A stretch of 64,000 nucleotides of DNA from Ditylenchus dipsaci (taxonomy: Eukaryota; Nematoda; Chromadorea; Rhabditida; Anguinidae). Position 1 is the first letter of the stretch. Each line of letters opens with the position of its first letter. Shown here piece by piece: positions 57,779 to 64,000 of the stretch. The stretch lies in contig SADC01000023.1 in the NCBI GenBank assembly GCA_004194705.1, positions 124,001 to 188,000 of the forward strand. Direction: 5' to 3'. The notes beneath the pieces were generated by a model, which saw only the letters and a program-made list of their open reading frames with translations, searched no databases and was not told where the DNA came from. A program made the translations under genes and the position numbers.

Positions 57779-58435
57779 GGCGCTACCGGAGCATACCCCC
57801 CCCCAAATGAAATTTTTTTAATGTGTTTCCAAACACCCTATATCGACCTAAAATTGCCTCAGAAGCTCGAAAAAGGCATTCTTTTTGTGTTCTAGTCAAT
57901 AATAAATCGAGTTTTGGGACCACCCAAATATACCTATTTTGACCATTTTTGAAAGGATTTAGGGCCATATTAGGGTGGGAAAGGACCAAAAAGGGCCGAT
58001 GGTATACTTCGGTAGGGTCGAACGACTCAAGCACTACCTCGCGAAAACTAAAAAGCTATAAAATAAGCTATAAAAAATAAGCTGAAAAGTACAGCTGCAC
58101 TATTATTTATGCCCCCTTCGGGGCGCAGGGGGCTTGGTTGGTTAGAAATGAGCGCACTCACTTACCTTAGACATGATTCCGAGCTGGACTCTTGAACGAA
58201 AATGCATTTAGAGGCTCTTTTTGCCCAGCTCCAGTGACCAAAACATGCCAAAACAGGCTAATGGTCGGAATTTAAAAATGTCCAAAACTCAATTTTTTTA
58301 TTAACCAGAACTTAAAAATAATGTCTTTTTGAGCTTCTAAGGCAATTTTAGGTCGATATAGGGTGTTTGGAAACACTTTAAAAAAAAGTTGATTTGGGAG
58401 GGGGGGGAGATATATCCAAGTAGGGTCAATAATTT
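57779..58435. mobile_element. Palindromic element with a nested dispersed repeat
   Basis: Outer halves mirror each other: GTTTCCAAACACCCTATATCGACC at 57826 against GGTCGATATAGGGTGTTTGGAAAC at 58350, with GAAGCTCGAAAAAGGCATT against AATGTCTTTTTGAGCTTC. The middle (about 58040-58260) is a different repeat carrying CCTTCGGGGCGCAGGGGGCTTGG and ACTTACCTTAGACATGATTCCGAGC. Confidence 0.75.
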
Positions 58436-58485
58436 TTTCTGCCAAAAAAAAATTCAGAATTGTGAAAAAATGACTTTTTACACTA

Positions 58486-59065
58486 CAGTCGACGCTCCCA
58501 ATAACATACACCCCAAAAGATCGTTCCCGCCTAGGGTCCGACACTTTTTTAGCCCCATTTTTTCAAATTTTTTCCATTTCTGTTTTGACAGTCTGGTCGC
58601 AAATATCGCAAGGATTCCGATTTTGCCGATCATTTTTGCAGAAAACAATGATTTTGACATTTAAAAAGCAAAAACTCCCATTAACATACACCTGTTTTGG
58701 ATTTCGGTGTACAGTCAACTCTCGATTTAACGAACCCCTGGGATCGGCAAAAATGTTCGTTGAATCGAGAGTTTTGTTAAATCGAGAGCTTATTTTAGTC
58801 ATTTTATTTAATTGCTGGCCAAATAGGCAGCAAAAAAAGGTTCGTTAAATCGAGAGTTGACTGTATGTTAATGGGAGTTTTTGCTTTTTGAATGTCAAAG
58901 TCATTGTTTTCTGCAAAAATGATCGGCAAAATCGGAATCCTTGCGATATTTGCGACCAGACTGTCAAAACAGAAATGGAAAAATTTTGAAAAAATGGGGC
59001 TAAAAAGTGTTGGATCCTAGGCGGGAACGAACTTTTGGGGTGTATGTTATTGGGAGCGTCGACTG
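58486..59065. mobile_element. Pogo/Tigger-like palindromic MITE with a nested relative
   Basis: Ends CAGTCGACGCTCCCAATAAC and complement; TA on both sides. Inner blocks GTTCCCGCCTAGG and GACAGTCTGGTCGCAAATAT are mirrored and also occur in the MITEs at 13312 and 22985, so all belong to one family. Confidence 0.85.
58712..58863. mobile_element. Nested Tigger-like MITE
   Basis: Ends CAGTCAACTCTCGATTTAACG and complement with TA on both sides (58710-58711 and 58864-58865); it splits the symmetric host element near its centre. Confidence 0.85.
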
Positions 59066-59336
59066 TAGTGTAAAAAATTTTTTTTTTAGAAAAAATATTA
59101 TTGTTTTTTTTGTTTAAGGGCGAAATACTACAGCAAAAGTATCCCGGGCGAACTGGCACAGCCAAAATGCACAGGACAAAATAGCTAAAATGCCTCGTGC
59201 AAATTATATGCCATTTAGCCCTAATTGGCCTGGATGGTGAAATTTTTTGTTGTAAGGCGTGTTATATGTTGTTCTTGGAATTGTTGACCAACAACATTTA
59301 GGTTAAAAACAGAAACGAAACACAGGTTAGAAAGGG

Positions 59337-61755
59337 TTAAAGCCACAACACCTGGATAGAACCCTCAAAAGAGTTAGAAGAAGAGGAAGAATCACCATCA
59401 CCAGCATACTCATTCACTTCATCAGCATAATAATCGTTAGCATTTTTAGAGCCCACCGATTCTTTGAAGTTTGTCGACTGAGGTCTTTGAGGCCTGTGAC
59501 CTGGTGCTCTTGAACCAGGACGTTTCCTGCCAAACTGTGAAGGAACTGCTAGTCTAGTAGTGGTTGTGGGTGGCATGGTTGGTGTGGTGGTGGTTGAGGG
59601 AGTAGTGGTGGTAGTAGTTGTGCTTGTGGTGGTCGTCTCACACTCCATTCCTGTCGATACACATCGATTTGCGTTCCTTACTGAAAGTTTTTCAAAAGGA
59701 TTATGATTTTTATCATTTTTGTTCTGTTGATGTGACAAAAGTGATAAAAAGTACTCAAAATATCGTCATTTCAAATTTTCATTTGTACGGAATTTTATAA
59801 CATATTTTTAACAAAATGGCTGAATTCGTGATTTCAGCTTGACACGTTCCTCGCTTTTCTAACTTATGAGTGTTTCTATAGTCTTCATAGAAATTTCAAT
59901 TTCTTCTATCACCTTTTTAGCATCTTTGCCTATCGATTTCACGATGCTCTTCGTTTTTGGCTTCTTGATTTTTTGCGGCCGACTTTCTACTCCCTGGTAT
60001 TCTTCACACTTTTTAATAGATTTGAAGACATTTGGATATTTTAGTTTTGGGCAAGCGGATTAATTAAAGATTAAATATTGAGCTGGTTGGTCTTTGAAGG
60101 ATATATAACGCGATTCCAAAATGGTTTTTTTAATTTTTGGCTGAGCGAAAATATCCAGTCATCGTGAGCCAGATTTTGACCCATTGATAATTGTACGTTA
60201 ATAACTGTAGAATTTTACATAATATACCTGAAATTTTCACAGTTAACGACGAGGTGAAATTTGACATAGGATGAATAGGTTTTTTTTGCTGAGTCAGTAA
60301 AAAATTAAGACATAAAGTACTGAAAATAGTTTTATAGCCGAAGTCAAAAAAAAAATTGTTTGGAGACGCTTTGTATTATATATTATAAAAAGTTAGTGCA
60401 AAATGCTTTAAAGCGCATTCACAATTAGGAGGCTGTTCGCAGATGCTAAAACAGACTACTCACTTAAAATCTCCGAATCCTCAAAATCTACTTTATCGAT
60501 AGCTCATCTGGCATCCTTCAATCTTAGCTACGAGATGCCACCGACAGAATAATTTTTGAAAAAATAATAAATAAAGTTATGGCCGGGCTCCCAACCCAAA
60601 ATTTTGAAAAAAGGACATTTTTATAAAATAAAGGAAATTTTGTCAAAAAGTGCCATTTTATCCAGTGCTTATTGGGTTTTGAGTGCCAAAAATAAAGATT
60701 TTGACTAAAAATCACAAAAATTCTAAAGATTTCAAGTCTCAAATAAAGGACAAATCTTTGAATAAAAGACGTTTGGGAGCCCTGAGTTATGGCCATTTCT
60801 GTGTGAAAAATCTGATTTGTCATCCGCAAACAGCCTACTCATTGTGTTTTCGCCTTTATACTAACTATTTCCATGAATTATCATGGCTCGCTCAAGAACA
60901 CAGACATGGAGTTAGAGATTTTCACTATGCAAAATACTCCAACTCCGGGTCTTTGAACAAGCCATGAAAGGTTAGCTTTAATCCCGCTCGAAATTATTAA
61001 GTAACTTTAAAACAGACCTGTGCAGTTGCAAGTACCACAGGTCTTGGCACAATTCACCTACAGATAAAAAACTATTCTACTTCAAAAAATTGTAAAAAAA
61101 TATTTACTCGCATCCAAAATGGATTTCGGTCACATTCTCCAGCAGTTGCCCAAAAGCAGCACAGCTAAAGCATTTCAATTTTATCAAACTTACAAAAAAA
61201 AAATTACATTATAGACTTGCCTCATGAGTGTCTTTACAAACAGATTCTTTGCTGAAATCATCAGTTGGGCCATTTCTCTTTTCCATTGACTCAATTTCGG
61301 TGGTCACATTTATCTCGACCGCATTTTCTTGGTTTTCAGAAGGCCGGTGAACAGCTGCTCTGCCCAATCCAGGCACTGACAGCCGAGGGCGCTTGGAAAT
61401 CTCTGTCAAATTTATGTCAATTGCTACGCCTGAATGGAAATTTTAAATTTGTTTTTTCCTAAAAAAATTGGCTAACCTGGGTTAGCAAGTGAAAAGGAAT
61501 CAGCACGCATGGTTGTGGTTGCCTTATAATTTTTTGTTACATTTTTTTAATTTGTGTTTTATGACTAGTTGTTACCTGTGTAGTGGTGCTTGTGAAGATC
61601 TCCGCTAGATGGTTGCTTTTACTAATTTCGGCGAAAGGATTGCCGCTAGCGTGAAATATTTCTTCTTCTGAGCTTGGCTTAGCAACACCTTTGGCAGACT
61701 TGTAGAAATCAGCATATCGGTTGCGAAGTTCTAGCACACACAGTTCAGGCACTTC
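59337..61755 (-). CDS. Thr-rich (mucin-like) protein, several exons, function unknown
   Basis: Candidate minus-strand exons: about 61753-61579 (PELCVLELRNRYADFYKSAK, ends TSTTTQ at a GTAACA donor), about 61428-61213 (ISKRPRLSVPGLGRAAVHRP, possible GC donor GCAAGT), about 60010-59862 (basic, KKPKTKSIVKSIGKDAKKV) and 59680-59337. The last begins after CTTTCAG, reads NANRCVSTGMEC, then a run of about 30 Thr/Pro/Ser residues, a basic Arg/Pro segment, an acidic-serine tail (YYADEVNEYAGDGDSSSSS) and a stop. Composition is coding-like and very different from the surrounding repeats. Junction phases are not all consistent, so the exons may not form one transcript. No family is recognised; the Thr run would suit an extracellular, glycosylated linker. 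Confidence 0.5.
60070..61200. other. Intronic or intergenic, nothing recognised
   Basis: Contains a TTAACTGTAGAATT/ACAGTTAACG inverted pair near 60200-60250 that is also seen near 20900, 22240, 24115 and 28440. No exon is supported. Confidence 0.4.
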
Positions 61756-61869
61756 ATTAAAATAATATTTAGAAGTTTTTCAAAAATGATAACTCAAAAC
61801 TCATCTTTCGAATGAATTGTATGAAGGCTTTCGCTCTATGTGACAATGGGGCCTAATGTTTTTTAAGAC

Positions 61870-61987
61870 TTTTTAGGCTTAGATTTAGGCAAGGGTAACC
61901 CAGCGTATGTTAGGACGATCTCAAATAAATTTCAGACTTATGTTTGAGTCCATCCTAACATACGCTAGCCTATCCTTGCCTAAGCCT
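61870..61987. mobile_element. Short palindromic repeat
   Basis: TAGGCTTAGATTTAGGCAAGG mirrored by CCTTGCCTAAGCCTA, with CAGCGTATGTTAGGA / TCCTAACATACGCTAG inside. Related to the longer element at 9650-10085. Confidence 0.75.
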
Positions 61988-61999
61988 AAAAATCGCAAT

Positions 62000-62975
62000 A
62001 AGAAACAACATTGAAAAATGGCCTCCATGGCGCAGTTCGTAAGCGTTTGTGTTTTTTTGCCCAGTTACCAGTTTTAGTTACCAAAAACTTAGTTACCTTA
62101 CTGAATTCAGCTCTTTCGGCCATAATCAGCTTTAAAGAATTAAAGCACTCAGCACAAAGAGCAAAGAAGGTCTAGTTAGAGCAAAAAAGGTCTTTATTGT
62201 CGCGCGACAAAAAATATAAAAAACGTTTCTGTCGCGCAACAAAACATGAACGACAAAAACGGGGAAAGTTGTTTTCGTCGCGAGAACAATACTTTTAAAA
62301 ATCTGTTTTGTCTGGTTTCTCTTTTTTCACAAACGTTTTTAAATGCTGTTTATTTACGCTTTTAGATCATTTTAAACCAAAAATATTTTTTGTTGAAAAT
62401 TTGGCCGTTTTCGGGCCGGGGGAGGGGAACTATGTACTTTGGGCAATTTAGATTTTCGTTACACTTTTGAAAACACCATAAAAAGAAACAATTTTTGTTT
62501 CTGGAATGAAACTCTAGAAAGACCTTTTTAGATTTGAAGGAGGAATAGCAGCCTATTGTTTGTAAGGCTTTATTTAAACTACTTTTTGTTCATAAAAAGA
62601 TCTGCAAACCACCTTATTATTAACCGCTGGAATGCTGCCGATGAAATTACCTGCCCAGTGCGCAATATTCTGTTATGACCGTCAATTTCAAATACGCAGC
62701 TTTGGTTGGTGCCTTCTTCTGGTTTGGATTATAGCCGTTTTTGGATGACAAGAGAATTTTGGTTTCCGAAAAACTTTTCTACATCGAATGTAAAATAGAA
62801 ATATGCCCCAAATTTTATATTAATTATCTTAAAGTCTTTTTTTTGTTGTTCAGTGGGGCCTTCTGAAATAAAGTGATATCTGCAGCTGACTCTATAACTT
62901 GAGTCACTTGGATCTTCCTTTTTAGCAAAAAATTTTTGGCCAAAGCTTTAAACTTAAAGGGGGGGGGGGGGGTGT
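62000..62975. other. No gene seen
   Basis: A fragment CATGGCGCAGTTCGTAAGCG at 62028 matches the A-box end of the tRNA-derived repeats, and a GTCGCGCGACAAAA / GTCGCGCAACAAAA pair lies at 62200-62245. Otherwise AT-rich without exon signals. Confidence 0.45.
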
Positions 62976-62979
62976 ATCT

Positions 62980-63625
62980 CTTTTCCGTTTCTGGTCCCGC
63001 ATCGAAATCGTTTTAATTCAAATTGAACCACATTTATAGTTTGCAGGTTCGAATCCCTCTTGGTGTAAACATTTTATTTTTTCACATTTTATTCACTAGT
63101 TTGATATAAAAATGATTCTAATAGTCTTGCCAATGCATGAAGATTGTCAGGAAGCATTCCACAAATATATCTAAGCTAGAGGGGACGCGGATGCTGCGTA
63201 GGCAGGCGACATTATTCAAAAATACTTTTTCTTTGCTAAATAAAACTTTGCAAGCGACCCAATTATCGAAGTAATTTTGGTGATAATTTTTTTGTCGAGC
63301 ACCGAGTGCATTCCTGAGTCTAGAAAATTGCTATCACTCTTAGAAAAATAATAAAATAGCTAGTGGCAATATAAATTGAAGTATATGGCTTATGGCTGAC
63401 TTTCTTTAAATTTAAATCAAAAAATTTAATACGATTTTTGACCGAAAAAGCAATCCTGGAAATGTTTTCAAGCGATTGATAGGTATTTTATAGTCTGAGT
63501 TCAGCTCAATCACTCAAAAAATGTGGAAAAGATAAAGTTTACGCCCAGAAGGATTCGAACCTGCAACCTATAAATGTGGTTTAATTTGAATTAAAACGAT
63601 TTCCGTGCGGGACCAGATACGGAAA
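62980..63625. repeat. Inverted pair containing tRNA-like B boxes
   Basis: 62984-63060 (CCGTTTCTGGTCCCGCA ... GCAGGTTCGAATCCCTC) is mirrored by 63545-63620 (GGATTCGAACCTGCA ... TGCGGGACCAGATACGG). The pair encloses about 480 bp without gene signals. It may be the terminal inverted repeats of a mobile element whose ends derive from a tRNA-related sequence. Confidence 0.65.
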
Positions 63626-63631
63626 GGAGAT

Positions 63632-63735
63632 ACCGTATTTCTTCTAATAGAAGCCCCGGGGCTTCTATTTTATGGATGCCCGCGAGGGGGGGCTTATATT
63701 AGAGGGGGCTTGTATTAGAGGGGGGGGGGTCTTTT
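63632..63735. mobile_element. TACCGTATT-family MITE, partial
   Basis: Begins TACCGTATTTCTTCTAATAG, then a CCCCGGGGCTTCTATTTT hairpin and G-runs; no matching right end is seen before the window ends. The last 265 bases show no gene. Confidence 0.6.
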
Positions 63736-64000
63736 ATTTTTGAACTTGCCGCGCCGAAGTCGCGGAAAAAATTTTGAGTCATAATTTTTTTACGCCATCC
63801 TCTGATCGCTTCTAATTTTCCACATAACATTGTTGAAAAAGCGTTTGAACATCAAAAGCACTGATTCTATATTCATAGTTTACCCACTGTTTCTCTCGGA
63901 GGCGTTCTAGCTAAATTTATTTCGGGCGTATTGGAATTTCGCAACAAATTATCTTAATTTTTCAGCAAATTTTGTTTCAACTTTTCTATTAATTTACATA

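Overview
The window is nuclear DNA of a nematode. It is AT-rich and repeat-dense. The coding signal is split into short exons separated by introns, many only 45-60 nt, with (T)nCAG or (T)nTAG acceptors and GTAAG-type donors. Recognisable gene families are a SWEET sugar transporter, serpentine chemoreceptors of the Str/Srd type, an F-box protein, an ShKT-domain protein and Thr-rich mucin-like sequence; this mix points to a nematode, but I cannot name the genus. No rRNA, spliced-leader RNA gene or LTR/LINE polymerase was recognised.

The dominant structure is a giant imperfect palindrome. The left arm (12,813-31,503) and right arm (34,175-52,493), each about 18.5 kb, are reverse complements around a 2.7 kb spacer (31,504-34,174). 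The spacer plus about 250 bp of the inner left arm is repeated in direct orientation at 52,963-55,913, just outside the right arm and followed by unique sequence. The order is therefore A-B-A(inverted)-B-C, the pattern expected from replication template switching; a haplotype-chimeric assembly is the main alternative. Arm differences are mostly one-base indels near the centre and a few percent substitutions plus arm-specific transposon insertions further out.

Layout: 0-6 kb has a SWEET gene and a chemoreceptor fragment, both on the minus strand. 6-10 kb has a minisatellite and two fold-back elements carrying the two ends of a MULE-type transposase. 10-12.8 kb is mostly repeat debris plus the last exon of a second chemoreceptor. 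Each arm then holds, from outside to inside, that chemoreceptor (transcribed outward), an F-box gene (transcribed toward the centre) and an unidentified multi-exon gene (transcribed outward) whose first exon lies in the spacer. The spacer and its second copy carry an ShKT-domain exon. 56-59 kb is palindromic MITEs; 59.3-61.8 kb has exons of a Thr-rich protein; the last 2 kb is repeats.

Many exon frames are broken by single-base indels, often in homopolymers and often at different places in the two arms. Base-level indel error in a long-read assembly is therefore a live explanation for apparent pseudogenes. The arm pairs also give natural filled/empty-site comparisons that delimit several DNA transposons to the base.
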